A stretch of 64,000 nt of DNA from Limnohabitans sp. TEGF004 (GCF_027924965.1 NZ_AP027056.1:620001-684000); one strand, 5' to 3'. Counted from the first letter of the stretch, positions 38,351-48,109 are shown. A program made the numbers and translations. The notes: generated by a model from the sequence alone, not told the origin.

Positions 38351-39012
38351 TTGCTTTTCTTTGCAGTCATGCCGTGCAGCAGCACATCGACTTGCATGTG
38401 AATGAATTGTTCGGGGTCAACGATCTTGGCCGAGGCCGCGCAGGCGCCCATGGAGTGTTTCCACATCATCAGAAAAATCATCGGGGCCACGATGATGTGA
38501 ACGGCTTGCTCTAGATCCATGTCGCGAAATTCGCCACTTTGCACGCCGCGTTCCAAGATGCTGTGGATCATGGCGTTGCCCGGTTTGATGACTTCATCTT
38601 GGTAGAAGGCCGCAATCTCAGGAAAGTTCTGCGCCTCGCTCATTACCAGTTTGGTGATGCCACTGGCGCGTGTTTTACCAATGCGCTCCCACCACGACAC
38701 CAGGGCGTAGCGCAGCATGTCTGCGCTGGTGCCTTTGAACGTGACGAACTCTTCTTGCCACGCTGGAAATTTGTTGGCAATGTTTTCACGCACCACCGCT
38801 TTGAACAAATCTTCTTTGCTTTGGAAATACAAAAACAGCGTGCCTTTAGACACGCCAGCACGTGCAGCCACTTCTTCCACGCGGGTGGCAGAAAAACCTT
38901 TTTCAACAAACAAGTCCAACGCCGCATCCAGCAATTCGCCTGGGCGCGCTTCTTTGCGGCGCTCGCGTTTGGGCGTCTGTTCTGCGCGTTGGATGAGGAT
39001 GTCGGTGGTCAT
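38347..39012 (-). CDS. TetR family regulator of the efflux operon
   Basis: 221 aa. The HTH domain is at about 21-67 ([50 protein letters not shown]), followed by an all-helical ligand domain. It is first in the operon and overlaps the adaptor gene, so it probably represses its own promoter and responds to a pump substrate. A candidate operator lies 13 bases upstream of its start. Confidence 0.94.
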   Translation of the reverse strand: MTTDILIQRAEQTPKRERRKEARPGELLDAALDLFVEKGFSATRVEEVAARAGVSKGTLFLYFQSKEDLFKAVVRENIANKFPAWQEEFVTFKGTSADMLRYALVSWWERIGKTRASGITKLVMSEAQNFPEIAAFYQDEVIKPGNAMIHSILERGVQSGEFRDMDLEQAVHIIVAPMIFLMMWKHSMGACAASAKIVDPEQFIHMQVDVLLHGMTAKKSK

Positions 39013-39024
39013 AAGCTGTTAATG

Positions 39025-39038
39025 ACTGATTGGTTAGT
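39025..39038. promoter_or_regulatory. Candidate TetR operator
   Basis: ACTGATTGGTTAGT, an imperfect dyad with ACT/AGT ends, resembles TetR/AcrR-type sites by eye. It lies 13 bases before the tetR start, where a repressor would block transcription. Confidence 0.35.
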
Positions 39039-39067
39039 AATGTACCAGCTTAATCCTTTAGAAGCAC

Positions 39068-39844
39068 TTAGGTGAGCAAAAGACCCAGCCATTCGCGAAT
39101 GACCCAACCCGTGTCGCGCAGGCCTTTGCCGCTGGGCAGCCATTGCAGCAGAGGAGATGAGTCACTGCGGATGTAACCCATGGGTGCGGGCGTGACTTGC
39201 AAGCCTGCCGCTTCAAACTGGCGCACGCTGCGTGGCATGTGCCAAGCATGGGTGACCAGGGCAATGCGTGTGATGCTATCGTTTTTCAGCAAAGCGGCCG
39301 TGAGCAAAGCGTTTTCGCGCGTATCGCGTGATTGGTTTTCTTGCCAGCGCAATGCGGGGGCACCTAGGCGAGTCAGTGCCAAAGCAGCCACTTCGGCTTC
39401 GGAGGTTTGCCGACTTTGCCCTGCCCAACCAATACCGCCCGTGTAGGCCATCGGCAGCTGTGTGTTGCGAGACAAGTGCACACCATACAGCAGACGCGAC
39501 ATGGCATCGGGCGACAAGGTGGGGCCGTTGTACTCCAACGCTTCGTTTTCAACGCCACCGCCCAGCACCACGATGGCTTGCACCTGCAGACGTTTCAAGT
39601 CCTCATGGTGGATGGGGCTGACTTGCGGCAGCAGATGCAACGACAGCCAAATGGCCACGGCTTGGCAGCTCAAAAGCCAAAGCACCAATGTAGTGACACC
39701 TGCGACCGCAACTGGCAAACGACTGTGCGCACGCGCGCTGCGTCGCCAAGCCCAAACCAACAAGGCCAAGATGGCCAACAAGCCGCTGGTCGCGGGCAAG
39801 ATCAGCGTGGAGAGAATAGGTTTGAGAGCGAGCAATGTGTCCAT
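39068..39844 (-). CDS. YdcF family (DUF218) membrane-anchored protein
   Basis: 258 aa from the ATG at 39844. Two N-terminal membrane segments (ILSTLILPATSGLLAILALLVWAW and VAGVTTLVLWLLSCQAVAIWLSL) precede a soluble DUF218 domain. Its core is AIVVLGGGVENEAL, GIGWAGQSRQTSEAE, and ITRIALVTHAWHMPRSVRQFEAAG, with the family His/Arg pocket. ElyC/SanA-type relatives act in envelope or peptidoglycan/ECA processes. An upstream ATG at 39898 is possible but would add a polar stretch before the first helix. Confidence 0.87.
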   Translation of the reverse strand: MDTLLALKPILSTLILPATSGLLAILALLVWAWRRSARAHSRLPVAVAGVTTLVLWLLSCQAVAIWLSLHLLPQVSPIHHEDLKRLQVQAIVVLGGGVENEALEYNGPTLSPDAMSRLLYGVHLSRNTQLPMAYTGGIGWAGQSRQTSEAEVAALALTRLGAPALRWQENQSRDTRENALLTAALLKNDSITRIALVTHAWHMPRSVRQFEAAGLQVTPAPMGYIRSDSSPLLQWLPSGKGLRDTGWVIREWLGLLLT

Positions 39845-39915
39845 GAGTTTCCAGTGTGCCTGCCCGCGGTGCGGGCATCTGTGCTGTGGCGCACGCAATC
39901 ATAGAATCAAGCGCT

Positions 39916-40473
39916 ATGACCACACACACCGAGCCCACTCACATGCACAAAATCATCACCTTGGGTGGTGGCTGCTTTTGGTGCACCGAAGCGGTTTTTG
40001 TGCGCGTCAAAGGGGTGGTAGATGTGGAGTCCGGCTATTGCAATGGCCACACGCGCAATCCCACCTACGCGCAAGTGTGCGAGGGCGACACCGGCCACAA
40101 CGAGGTGGTGCGTTTGGTGTATGACCCGCAGGTCATCAGCCTGCGTGAGTTGTTAGAAATTTTCTTTGTCATCCACGACCCCACGACCTTGAACCGCCAA
40201 GGCAATGATGCCGGCACTCAATACCGCAGCGGTATTTACTGGAGTGACGAAGCCGACCATGCTGTGGCTCAGCAAGTGTTGGACGAGGTCAATGCCGCAC
40301 TGTCTGGCCGTGTGGTGACAGAGCTGCAAGCTTTGGACAACTATTGCGCGGCCGAGGACTACCACCAAGACTATTTTCAGCACAACCCCAACCAAGGCTA
40401 TTGCGCCTTCGTGGTGGCACCCAAGGTGCAAAAGTTTGTGCAGTCCTTTGCAGACAAGGTCCGCCGTGACTAA
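39916..40473 (+). CDS. msrA: Peptide methionine-(S)-S-oxide reductase
   Basis: Repairs oxidised methionine. It has 185 aa. The catalytic Cys is in GGGCFWCTEAVF, further conserved segments are VESGYCNGHTRNPTY and GTQYRSGIYW, and a recycling Cys sits in NPNQGYCAFV. The start chosen (ATG 39916) has TAGAAT eight bases upstream and no Shine-Dalgarno, so it may be leaderless; ATG 39943 is an alternative. Eight bases of its end overlap the next gene. Confidence 0.94.
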   Translation: MTTHTEPTHMHKIITLGGGCFWCTEAVFVRVKGVVDVESGYCNGHTRNPTYAQVCEGDTGHNEVVRLVYDPQVISLRELLEIFFVIHDPTTLNRQGNDAGTQYRSGIYWSDEADHAVAQQVLDEVNAALSGRVVTELQALDNYCAAEDYHQDYFQHNPNQGYCAFVVAPKVQKFVQSFADKVRRD

Positions 40474-40861
40474 CGCGCTGCGCTACTGGCCCATCGCGCT
40501 GACCCTGCGCAGCTTGCAGCGAGTGGTGTTGGTGTTGCTCGCTGCCTTGATCATGGTGCAAACGGTGGGCGTGTTGCACCGTGTGGCGCATGCGCAGCAA
40601 AGCGCGAGTGTTTTTTCTCATGTTGCCCCTGCTGTGGCGCAAGACGATGTGAGTGTGTTGGCTGCCATTTGGGGTGATCACAGCAATTCGGCTGAGTGCC
40701 AACTGTTTGACCAAACCTGTCCCGATTTGCTGCACGCTCCTGCTTGGACGTTGCCAGCTGTATCAGCCGTGCCCACTTGGGTGACTGCTGTGTTGCGCGA
40801 GCGCTTTGCGCTGTTTGAACGTTTTTATGCGGCCCGAGGGCCACCTGCTGATTTGCTTTGA
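40466..40861 (+). CDS. DUF2946-like small secreted or membrane protein
   Basis: 131 aa from GTG 40466 (other starts in msrA are possible). One hydrophobic segment (VVLVLLAALIMVQTVGVLHRVAH) is followed by a polar domain with scattered Cys (AECQLFDQTCPDL) and the C-terminal RGPPA motif found in DUF2946-like proteins. Those are commonly next to TonB receptors for zinc or copper and often carry metal-binding His/Cys; here a receptor gene follows. The start overlaps msrA, implying coupling. The function is unknown. Confidence 0.75.
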   Translation: MTNALRYWPIALTLRSLQRVVLVLLAALIMVQTVGVLHRVAHAQQSASVFSHVAPAVAQDDVSVLAAIWGDHSNSAECQLFDQTCPDLLHAPAWTLPAVSAVPTWVTAVLRERFALFERFYAARGPPADLL

Positions 40862-40952
40862 ACACCCCATCAGCGCACCCAGCTTAGATCGGGCGTGCTG
40901 ACTTCTCATTGCAAAACATAGGGGCTAAGCGCATGCCCCGCAGGAACATCAC

Positions 40953-43082
40953 ATGACACACGTTTTTCAACGCAGCGCCGTGGCTGCCGCTGCTTACTCA
41001 TTGTTCTCGCTCTCGATTGGCAACGCATGGGCGCAAACGGCGCATACCGATGAGGTCCATCGTTTGGATGAGGTCACCATCACCGCTCGTAACCTAGACA
41101 GTGGCGGTGTGTTGGTGCCCGCGCAGCAGCTTTCAGGTGCAGCGCTCACCCAGCGCCAGGGCAGCACCTTGGGCGAAACGCTGGACAACTTGCCGGGCAT
41201 TGCCAACAGCTCTTTCGGTCCCAATGTGGGCCGCCCCATCATTCGCGGCATGGAAGGTGACCGCATACGCATCTTGCAAAACAGTGGTGCCAACATGGAT
41301 GTGTCGGGCCTCAGCAATGACCACGCCGTTCCGATCGATCCGCTTACCACCGAGCGGATTGAAGTGTTGCGTGGTCCTGCCACTTTGCTGTACGGCGGCA
41401 GTGCCATCGGCGGTGTGGTGAATGTGATCGACAACCGCATCGCGCGTGAACGCATCTTTGATGCCAAAGGTGGCGTGATGGGTAAAGCCGAAGTGCGCGT
41501 GGGTGGCGCAGCTGATGAGCGCAGTACCGGCGCTCTGGTGGAAGCGGGTAACGACAAATTGGTGTTGCACGTCGATGCGTTTGACCGCAGCACCCAAAAC
41601 TTACGTGTGCCCAAAGACATGAATTGCGGAGAAGGTCTTGCCGCAACACCCAACGGTCGTCGCGTGTGTAACTCAGCCAGCGACAGCAAAGGTGGCGCAC
41701 TGGGCGGCACATTGTTGTTTGATCGTGGTTATTTGGGTTTGTCGACCAGCGAATACCGCAGCACCTACGGCACGGTGGCAGAGCCTGAAGTGCGCATTGG
41801 CTTACTGCGCCGTCATCAGGTATCAGAAGGTTTGTTGCGAAATGTAGGCGTATTTCAAGATCTCAAATTTCAACTGGGTAACACCAACTACACGCACACC
41901 GAATACGAAGGTGCGGACGCAGGTACACGTTTTGACAACAAGGGGCATGACCTGAGATTGGAAGGTCGCCAGCGTGTTGTTCGATTGAGCAATGGCATGC
42001 AGCTTGAGGGGGTTGTGGGGCTTCAACGCGAACGTAACAAATTGGGTGCCACAGGCGCAGAGCGGTTTTTGCCAACCAGTCGCACGCAAAGCACAGGCGT
42101 GTTTACCTATCAAGCGCTGAAAACATCATGGGGTCAACTCAGTGCGGGTGCGCGAGCTGAAACGGTGGAGGTGGCCTCGTTCGAGGACATTGGCCCGAAC
42201 AATGACAATGCGGCTCAATCCAAGAAATTCAAACCCCTCAGTTTTGCTTTGGGTGCCATGCGCAACTTGCGTGTGGGTGAGGCGCAAAACGGTTGGCAGC
42301 TCACCACCAACTTCAGTGCCAGTCAGCGCGCCCCCAAAGACTACGAATTGTTTGCCCATGGTGCGCACGTGGCCACAGCAGCCTATGAGATTGGTCAGCC
42401 TAGCAATGGTTTAGAAAAAGGTACGCAACTGGATATGGGTGGCGAGTGGAAGCAAGGGCCACACAAATTTGGTATCACTGGTTTTGCTTCGCAGTTCTCA
42501 AACTATTTGGCGTTGCGCCCAACAGGTGAGGGTTGGGATGGCACAAGCTTTGTGACGCCCGTTGGTACAGAAATGCCGGCCTACCGCTTTGAAGGCGTCC
42601 GCGCGCGCTTCTACGGCATAGAGTCCACCGCCAAACTGCGCGTGGTCGGCGGTCAATCGGCTTTGGTGTCGCCCAATACAACCCATGGCGCAATGGACCT
42701 CGAACTTCGTGCCGATGTGGTGCGTGCCAAAGACCTCACGCACAACAGCTACTTGCCACGCATAGCGCCGATGCGCTTGGGGGCGGATGCTGTGTGGTCA
42801 CGCAACGCATGGGGTGCACGTTTTGGCTTCATGCATGCAGCGGCTCAAAACAGAGTGCCTGATGGTGGCGTCACCACGGCAGGCCACACGCTGTGGAATG
42901 CGGGCATCAACTACCACGCACACACCTATGGCCCGACGCACTGGCTGTTGTTTGCCAAGCTCGACAACATCTCCAACAAGCTGGCGTACTCGTCCACGTC
43001 TGTGTTGACGCAGACCATGGGCACCAATGCCCCGCCTATTGCTGGGCGTAGCTTGAAGGTTGGCGCTCAAGTGAGCTTCTAA
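40953..43082 (+). CDS. TonB-dependent receptor, ZnuD-like
   Basis: 709 aa outer-membrane receptor. Signal peptide about 1-27 (ending AWAQ). The TonB box/plug domain runs to about 165: LDEVTITA, LGETLDNLPGIANSSFGPNVGRPIIRGMEGDRI, and IEVLRGPATLLYGGSAIGGVVNVID. The barrel ends in a C-terminal Phe (SLKVGAQVSF). The plug fits ZnuD-type zinc/heme receptors; a Cys pair sits in an extracellular loop near residues 220-240. It follows the DUF2946-like gene by 91 bases. I saw no Zur box. Confidence 0.93.
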   Translation: MTHVFQRSAVAAAAYSLFSLSIGNAWAQTAHTDEVHRLDEVTITARNLDSGGVLVPAQQLSGAALTQRQGSTLGETLDNLPGIANSSFGPNVGRPIIRGMEGDRIRILQNSGANMDVSGLSNDHAVPIDPLTTERIEVLRGPATLLYGGSAIGGVVNVIDNRIARERIFDAKGGVMGKAEVRVGGAADERSTGALVEAGNDKLVLHVDAFDRSTQNLRVPKDMNCGEGLAATPNGRRVCNSASDSKGGALGGTLLFDRGYLGLSTSEYRSTYGTVAEPEVRIGLLRRHQVSEGLLRNVGVFQDLKFQLGNTNYTHTEYEGADAGTRFDNKGHDLRLEGRQRVVRLSNGMQLEGVVGLQRERNKLGATGAERFLPTSRTQSTGVFTYQALKTSWGQLSAGARAETVEVASFEDIGPNNDNAAQSKKFKPLSFALGAMRNLRVGEAQNGWQLTTNFSASQRAPKDYELFAHGAHVATAAYEIGQPSNGLEKGTQLDMGGEWKQGPHKFGITGFASQFSNYLALRPTGEGWDGTSFVTPVGTEMPAYRFEGVRARFYGIESTAKLRVVGGQSALVSPNTTHGAMDLELRADVVRAKDLTHNSYLPRIAPMRLGADAVWSRNAWGARFGFMHAAAQNRVPDGGVTTAGHTLWNAGINYHAHTYGPTHWLLFAKLDNISNKLAYSSTSVLTQTMGTNAPPIAGRSLKVGAQVSF

Positions 43083-43099
43083 GACTCAGAAGCACCAAA

Positions 43100-43128
43100 A
43101 AAAAAGCGGCCTCAGTGCCGCTTTTGTT
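43100..43128. terminator. Bidirectional terminator between the TonB receptor and pdxH
   Basis: Stem AAAAGCGGC against GCCGCTTTT with loop CTCAGT, preceded by an A-run and followed by a T-rich tract, between convergent genes. Confidence 0.88.
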
Positions 43129-43155
43129 TTGTGTCACGTTGTGTGGGCTGAAGAT

Positions 43156-43800
43156 TTATGGGGCGAGTCGTTCGCGAATCCAATCGCCATCAGCCGATTG
43201 GCGATAACGCAAGCGGTCATGCAAACGGCTCTTGCGCCCTTGCCAAAACTCCCACTGCTCAGGTACCAAGCGATAGCCCCCCCAGTGCGGAGGGCGAGGC
43301 GGTTGCAGCAAAAACTGTGCGCCGTATTTGGCAGCGTTGGCCACCAAGGTACCGCGCCCGTCAATCACTTGGCTTTGCGGGCTGGCCCATGCGCCGATGC
43401 GCGAATCAAGTGGCCGGCTGTTGAAATAGTCGTCACTCTCGGCATCGCTGATTTTTTCCACGCGGCCTTCGATGCGTACCACGCGCTCTAGCTCCACCCA
43501 ATGGAATTGCAACGCCGCAAAGGGGTTGCCTGCCAATTGCTGACCTTTGCGGCTGTTGTAGTTGGTGAACCACACAATGCCGCGCGCGTCATAACCCTTG
43601 ATAAGCACCACGCGCGTGCTGGGACGCAAGTCGCTGCTGACGGTGGCCAGGGTCATGGCATTGGGCTCGGGCACTTCGGAGTCAATGGCTTCTTTGAGCC
43701 ATTGGTCAAACTGCTGCATGGGGTCAGCTGCAGAGGCCGACTCGTTGAGCTCGGCGCGTTCGTAGCTTTTGCGAAGGTTGGAAATGTGGCTCATGGTCAA
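43156..43800 (-). CDS. pdxH: Pyridoxamine 5'-phosphate oxidase
   Basis: FMN enzyme making pyridoxal 5'-phosphate from PNP/PMP. It has 214 aa. FMN and substrate motifs are [41 protein letters not shown], and the C-terminal [23 protein letters not shown]. It is divergent from the molybdenum-hydroxylase operon and converges with the TonB receptor gene. Confidence 0.96.
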   Translation of the reverse strand: MTMSHISNLRKSYERAELNESASAADPMQQFDQWLKEAIDSEVPEPNAMTLATVSSDLRPSTRVVLIKGYDARGIVWFTNYNSRKGQQLAGNPFAALQFHWVELERVVRIEGRVEKISDAESDDYFNSRPLDSRIGAWASPQSQVIDGRGTLVANAAKYGAQFLLQPPRPPHWGGYRLVPEQWEFWQGRKSRLHDRLRYRQSADGDWIRERLAP

Positions 43801-43906
43801 TCTGTGTGTCTTGTGTGACAGTTAAAGGGAAAACCCGACACGAGGTTTCACGCATCGTAAAGACTTTTCCTTGATACTCGACTGTACTTTTATTGAGGAG
43901 ACGTTG

Positions 43907-44371
43907 ATGAGTGTCGATTTTCAAATCAACGGCAAAGCCGCCAAGGCCAACGCCGAAACAGATACCCCCTTGTTGTGGGTCATTCGCGATGAGCTGGGCC
44001 TGACAGGCACCAAGTTTGGTTGTGGCGCGGCGTTGTGCGGTGCTTGCACCGTGCATGTGGATGGTCAGCCTGTGCGCTCGTGCCAAACCCCACTCTCCAG
44101 TGTTTCTGGTAAAAAAGTTGCCACGGTTGAGAGCCTCTCCAAAGACAACAGCCACCCACTGCAGGTGGCGTGGATCAAACACGACGTGCCTCAGTGCGGT
44201 TACTGCCAATCGGGCCAGTTGATGAGCGCGGCTGCGTTGCTTGCCAAAAACAAAAACCCCAGCGATGCAGAAATTGACCAAGCCATGAGTGCCAACCTGT
44301 GCCGTTGTGGCACCTACACCCGTGTGCGTGCCGCCATCAAAGATGCCGCCGCCACGATGCGCAAAGCTTGA
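43907..44371 (+). CDS. iorA: Molybdenum hydroxylase small [2Fe-2S] subunit (IorA-like)
   Basis: 154 aa electron-transfer subunit of an isoquinoline 1-oxidoreductase/aldehyde oxidase-type enzyme. The plant-type [2Fe-2S] loop is [15 protein letters not shown] and the second cluster is [11 protein letters not shown]...[11 protein letters not shown]. The start at 43907 follows a strong GAGGAG. It is the first gene of a five-gene block; the large subunit begins 17 bases after its stop. It has no signal peptide and probably rides out with the Tat-exported large subunit. Confidence 0.93.
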   Translation: MSVDFQINGKAAKANAETDTPLLWVIRDELGLTGTKFGCGAALCGACTVHVDGQPVRSCQTPLSSVSGKKVATVESLSKDNSHPLQVAWIKHDVPQCGYCQSGQLMSAAALLAKNKNPSDAEIDQAMSANLCRCGTYTRVRAAIKDAAATMRKA

Positions 44372-44388
44372 ACCGCCGGAGACACACC

Positions 44389-46539
44389 ATGACACACACA
44401 AATACCTCTCGCCGTTCATTCCTCAAAACATCTGCTGCCGTCACGGGCGGTTTGATGCTCGGCTTTAACTTGCCCGGCACACTTGGCGAAGCCATGGCCG
44501 CAGGCACGGTGCACACGCCCAATGCGTGGGTGCACATTGCCGACAACAACGTCATCACCTTGCTGTCGGCGCGCTCTGAAATGGGTCAAGGCGTGTACAC
44601 CTCCATGCCCATGCTGATCGCCGAAGAGCTGCATGTCGACATCAGTCAAATCAAAGTGGCGGCTGCGCCGCCTGATGCGGTGTATGTCAACGCATTGTTG
44701 GGTGCGCAAATCACCGGGGGTTCTACCTCGGTGCGCGACGGCTGGCTCAAGCTGCGCGTGGCAGGCGCGCAAGTGCGCGAAATGTTGATCACCGCTGCTG
44801 CTGCACGTTGGGCGGTGGACCGAGATTTGATCCGCGCCGACAAAGGCATGGTCTATGGCCCGAAGGGCTTGAAGTCCACTTACGGTGAATTGGCCGAAGC
44901 AGCCGCGCGCATGCCCGTGCCAGAGAAGCCGCCGATGAAAGACCCCAAAGATTTCAAAATCGTGGGCAAGCGCACCAAGCGCGTGGACACACCCGCCAAG
45001 GTCAACGGCACGGCCGAATTTGGTATTGACGTGAAGTTGCCAGGCATGGTCTACGCCTCACTGGCACAGTGCCCCGTGATTGGCGGCAAGGTCAAGAGCT
45101 TTGACGGTTCAAAAGCCAAAGCTTCTGCTGGCGTGATTGACGTGGTGCAAATCAGCGACGGCGTGGCCGTGGTGGCCAACAGCTGGTGGCAAGCCAAAAA
45201 AGCGCGCGACTTGTTGAGCATTCAGTGGGACGAGGGCGCAGGTGCCGCCTTGAGCGATGCCAGCGTCATCGACGGCACACGCCAAGCTTTGAAAACTGGC
45301 AAGGTGTTGGAAATCACCAAGCCCCAAGGCGATGTGGCGGCCGCCCTCAAAGGCGCTGCCAAAGTGCTGGAAGCCGAGTACGTCATCCCCATGCAAGCGC
45401 ACGCGCCGCTGGAGCCGATGAACTTCACGGCCCATGTGCAAGGTAACAAAGCATTGCTGATTGGCCCGACCCAGTTCCAACAAGGCGCACAAGGCGCAGT
45501 GGCTGGCGCTTTGGGCTTGAAGCCTGAAGACGTCACGCTGCAAACCACCTTCTTGGGCGGTGGCTTTGGCCGTCGCTTGGAGCTCGACTTCATCGTGCAA
45601 GCGGCAGAAATTTCAAAGGCTGTCAACAAGCCTGTCAAGTTGCTGTGGACCCGCGAAGACGACATGACCCACGACTTCTACCGCCCAGTTGGTGTGAACC
45701 AACTCAAGGCCGGTTTGGATGCGTCAGGCAAGCCTGTGGCGATGCATTTCAAAGTGGCTTCTCAGTCGGTGACGCAACGCGCCTTTGGTTTGCCCAAAGA
45801 CACGATGGACCCTTTCATGGCCGAAGCTGCTGTGACGGGCTACAACATTGCCAACACCCAACACGACTTGGTGATTCATGACACCGGCATCCGCGTGGGC
45901 TACTGGCGCGCGGTGAGCCACAACATGAACGCGTTCGCCAACGAGAGCTTCATGGACGAGCTGGCCAAAGCCGCAGGCAAAGACCCTTACGAATACCGCA
46001 TGAGCTTGCTCGCAGGTAAACCACGCTTTGCCCATGTGCTCAAACTTGCCGCTGACAAAGCAGGCTGGGGTAAGCCACTGGCCAAAGGCCGTGCCTTGGG
46101 TATTGCGCTGATGGAAGGCTACGACACCTACATGGCCCAAGTGGCTGAGGTCAGCCTGAACGACAGCGGCGAGGTGCAAGTGCATCGCGTGACTGTGGCG
46201 GCCGACTTGGGTCACATGGTCAACCCCGACACGGTGGAAGCGCAGTTGCAGTCCAGCATCATCTTTGGCATGGGTGCGGCGCTCAAGCACCAAATCACCA
46301 TGACCAATGGCCGTGTGCAAGAGACCAACTATCACAACTTCCAGCCTGTGCGCATGAACGAGGCGCCGAAGATTGATATCGTGTTGGTCAAGAGCACCGA
46401 GAAGCCTGGTGGCATTGGCGAGCCTGCCACTGCGGTGGTGGCACCTGCCATTGCCAACGCGGTGGCCAAGTTGACAGGCAAACGCGTGCGTCGCTTGCCC
46501 ATCACGGCTGAAGCACTCAAGCAAACCGCTGTCGCTTAA
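44389..46539 (+). CDS. iorB: Molybdenum hydroxylase large subunit, Tat-exported (IorB-like)
   Basis: 716 aa. The Tat signal SRRSFLKTSAAVTGGLMLG is at 7-30, so the holoenzyme is probably periplasmic. Mo-cofactor segments are spread through the protein (QLEPMNF-type region, TTFLGGGFGRRLELDF) and the likely active-site Glu678 lies in EKPGGIGEPATAVV near the C-terminus. It is of the IorB/two-subunit class lacking a separate FAD subunit. The substrate is unknown: isoquinoline, aldehydes or N-heterocycles are possible. An open frame reaching further left runs through the small-subunit gene and is not used. Confidence 0.92.
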   Translation: MTHTNTSRRSFLKTSAAVTGGLMLGFNLPGTLGEAMAAGTVHTPNAWVHIADNNVITLLSARSEMGQGVYTSMPMLIAEELHVDISQIKVAAAPPDAVYVNALLGAQITGGSTSVRDGWLKLRVAGAQVREMLITAAAARWAVDRDLIRADKGMVYGPKGLKSTYGELAEAAARMPVPEKPPMKDPKDFKIVGKRTKRVDTPAKVNGTAEFGIDVKLPGMVYASLAQCPVIGGKVKSFDGSKAKASAGVIDVVQISDGVAVVANSWWQAKKARDLLSIQWDEGAGAALSDASVIDGTRQALKTGKVLEITKPQGDVAAALKGAAKVLEAEYVIPMQAHAPLEPMNFTAHVQGNKALLIGPTQFQQGAQGAVAGALGLKPEDVTLQTTFLGGGFGRRLELDFIVQAAEISKAVNKPVKLLWTREDDMTHDFYRPVGVNQLKAGLDASGKPVAMHFKVASQSVTQRAFGLPKDTMDPFMAEAAVTGYNIANTQHDLVIHDTGIRVGYWRAVSHNMNAFANESFMDELAKAAGKDPYEYRMSLLAGKPRFAHVLKLAADKAGWGKPLAKGRALGIALMEGYDTYMAQVAEVSLNDSGEVQVHRVTVAADLGHMVNPDTVEAQLQSSIIFGMGAALKHQITMTNGRVQETNYHNFQPVRMNEAPKIDIVLVKSTEKPGGIGEPATAVVAPAIANAVAKLTGKRVRRLPITAEALKQTAVA

Positions 46540-46547
46540 GGCGTGAC

Positions 46548-47537
46548 ATGGAGAGCTTAGACCTGCGTGTGTTGGGGGATGTGCTGGCTTGGCGTCAAGC
46601 TGGTCGGCGCGTCACCTTGGTCACGGTGGTGGAAACGTGGGGCAGTGCGCCACGCCCACCTGGGGCTTTGCTCGCGGTGCGTGACGACGGCGTGGTCAGT
46701 GGTTCGGTATCGGGTGGTTGTGTCGAAGATGACTTGATTGCCCGCATCAAAGCTGGCGAATACGACGCCCTCGAGCACCCATCCATGGTGGCCTATGGCG
46801 TGAGCAAAGAAGAGGCCGCACGCTTTGGCTTGCCCTGCGGCGGCACCTTGCGTTTGGTGCAAGAGCCAGTCAAAGATGTGGCGTGGATTGAAGAGGTGTT
46901 GCAACGCACCTCGTCACACCAATTGGTGGCGCGTACGGTCAAGCTGTCAACCGGCGAGGTGACGTTACGTGAAGCAGCTCGCACCGATGCACTGCAGTTT
47001 GACGGCATCACACTCACGAGTTTGTTTGGCCCGCGCTGGCGCTTGTTGTTGATTGGCGCTGGTCAGCTCAGCCAAGCCGTGGCACACATGGCCAAGCTGC
47101 TGGATTTTGAGGTGCTGGTGTGTGATCCGCGTGAAGAATACGCAGCCACGCTTGGACTCGAAGGCGTGACCCGTGTCATGGGCATGCCTGATGACGTGGT
47201 GCTAGAGCTGAAGCCTGATGCACACACCGCCATCGTGGCCTTAACGCATGATTCAAAGTTGGATGACATGGCCTTGATGGAGGCCTTGAATTCAGATGCG
47301 TTCTATGTGGGCGCTTTAGGGTCGCGCCGCAACCAAGCCACACGCAAGCAGCGGTTGATGGAGCACTTTGGCATCAGTGCCGAGGCACTTGAGCGTTTGC
47401 ATGGCCCTGTCGGTTTGAGCATTGGCGCTAAAACGCCAGCCGAAATTGCGGTGTCCATCATTGCGCAAATCTTGCAAGTCAAAAACGCGGCAGCGGCTGC
47501 GCCCGTGGCGACCGAATCTTCCTGCGTCAAAGCGTGA
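46548..47537 (+). CDS. XdhC/CoxI family maturation protein
   Basis: 329 aa. The N-terminal XdhC_CoxI domain (VETWGSAPRPPGALLAVRDDG, GSVSGGCVEDDLI) is followed by a Rossmann-like domain (LLIGAGQLSQAVAHMAKLLDF, FYVGALGSRRNQATRKQRL). XdhC proteins bind and hand sulfurated molybdopterin to their hydroxylase. It follows the large subunit by eight bases and overlaps the next gene by GTGA. Confidence 0.93.
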   Translation: MESLDLRVLGDVLAWRQAGRRVTLVTVVETWGSAPRPPGALLAVRDDGVVSGSVSGGCVEDDLIARIKAGEYDALEHPSMVAYGVSKEEAARFGLPCGGTLRLVQEPVKDVAWIEEVLQRTSSHQLVARTVKLSTGEVTLREAARTDALQFDGITLTSLFGPRWRLLLIGAGQLSQAVAHMAKLLDFEVLVCDPREEYAATLGLEGVTRVMGMPDDVVLELKPDAHTAIVALTHDSKLDDMALMEALNSDAFYVGALGSRRNQATRKQRLMEHFGISAEALERLHGPVGLSIGAKTPAEIAVSIIAQILQVKNAAAAAPVATESSCVKA

Positions 47538-48109
47538 AAGCCCTGCCGACGGTCATCGTCTTAGCAGCTGGCAAGGGCGAACGGTTCAAGGCGTCGGGTG
47601 GGACGCAAGACAAACTCCAATCTTTGTTGTGTGGCCAACCTGTGCGCGAACACGTGTTGGCAGCGGTGCGCGCCAGCGGCTTACCGTGGCATTTGGTGGA
47701 GCGAACACACACGGCGCATCTAACAAACCCGGGCATGGGGGACAGCATCGCCTGCGGTGTGGCTGCAACGCCTGATGCGCATGGCTGGCTCATCTTGCCT
47801 GCTGATTTGCCGTTGATTCAAGCCGGTACCTTGTTGGCCGTTGCCAAGGCCTTGCAAGCCCATGAGGTAGTGGTACCGCGCTACCAAGGACAACAGGGCC
47901 ACCCTGTGGGATTTGGTTTGTCGTGCTGTGCGGCCTTGTTGCAGCTCACGGGTGACTTTGGGGCGCGTGCGGTGGTCGCGCATCACACCGTGTTCCGCCT
48001 AGACGTTGACGATGAGGGGTGTGTGATGGATGTAGACACGGTCGACGCCTTAGCGCTTGCTGAACTACGTATTCAAGACAGAGGTATACAAAAAGGTGGT
48101 GCCAATTGA
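47534..48109 (+). CDS. MocA/MobA-like nucleotidyltransferase
   Basis: 191 aa nucleotidyltransferase of the MobA-like superfamily. The NTP-binding signature VLAAGKGERFKASGG starts at about residue 9 and the metal motif is LPADLPLI. By analogy with MocA it should cytidylate molybdopterin to MCD for xanthine-oxidase-family enzymes. The GTG start overlaps the XdhC-like stop. With XdhC, it completes the maturation of the Mo enzyme. Confidence 0.9.
   Translation: MKALPTVIVLAAGKGERFKASGGTQDKLQSLLCGQPVREHVLAAVRASGLPWHLVERTHTAHLTNPGMGDSIACGVAATPDAHGWLILPADLPLIQAGTLLAVAKALQAHEVVVPRYQGQQGHPVGFGLSCCAALLQLTGDFGARAVVAHHTVFRLDVDDEGCVMDVDTVDALALAELRIQDRGIQKGGAN

Noticed and set aside
40862..40952. Possible cobalamin riboswitch before the TonB receptor
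   Set aside because: The 91-base spacer is too short and lacks the conserved B12 box.
48086..48096. GTATAC sequence near the end of the MobA-like gene, similar to the GntR site
   Set aside because: It lies inside coding sequence and the flanks are not palindromic; probably chance.
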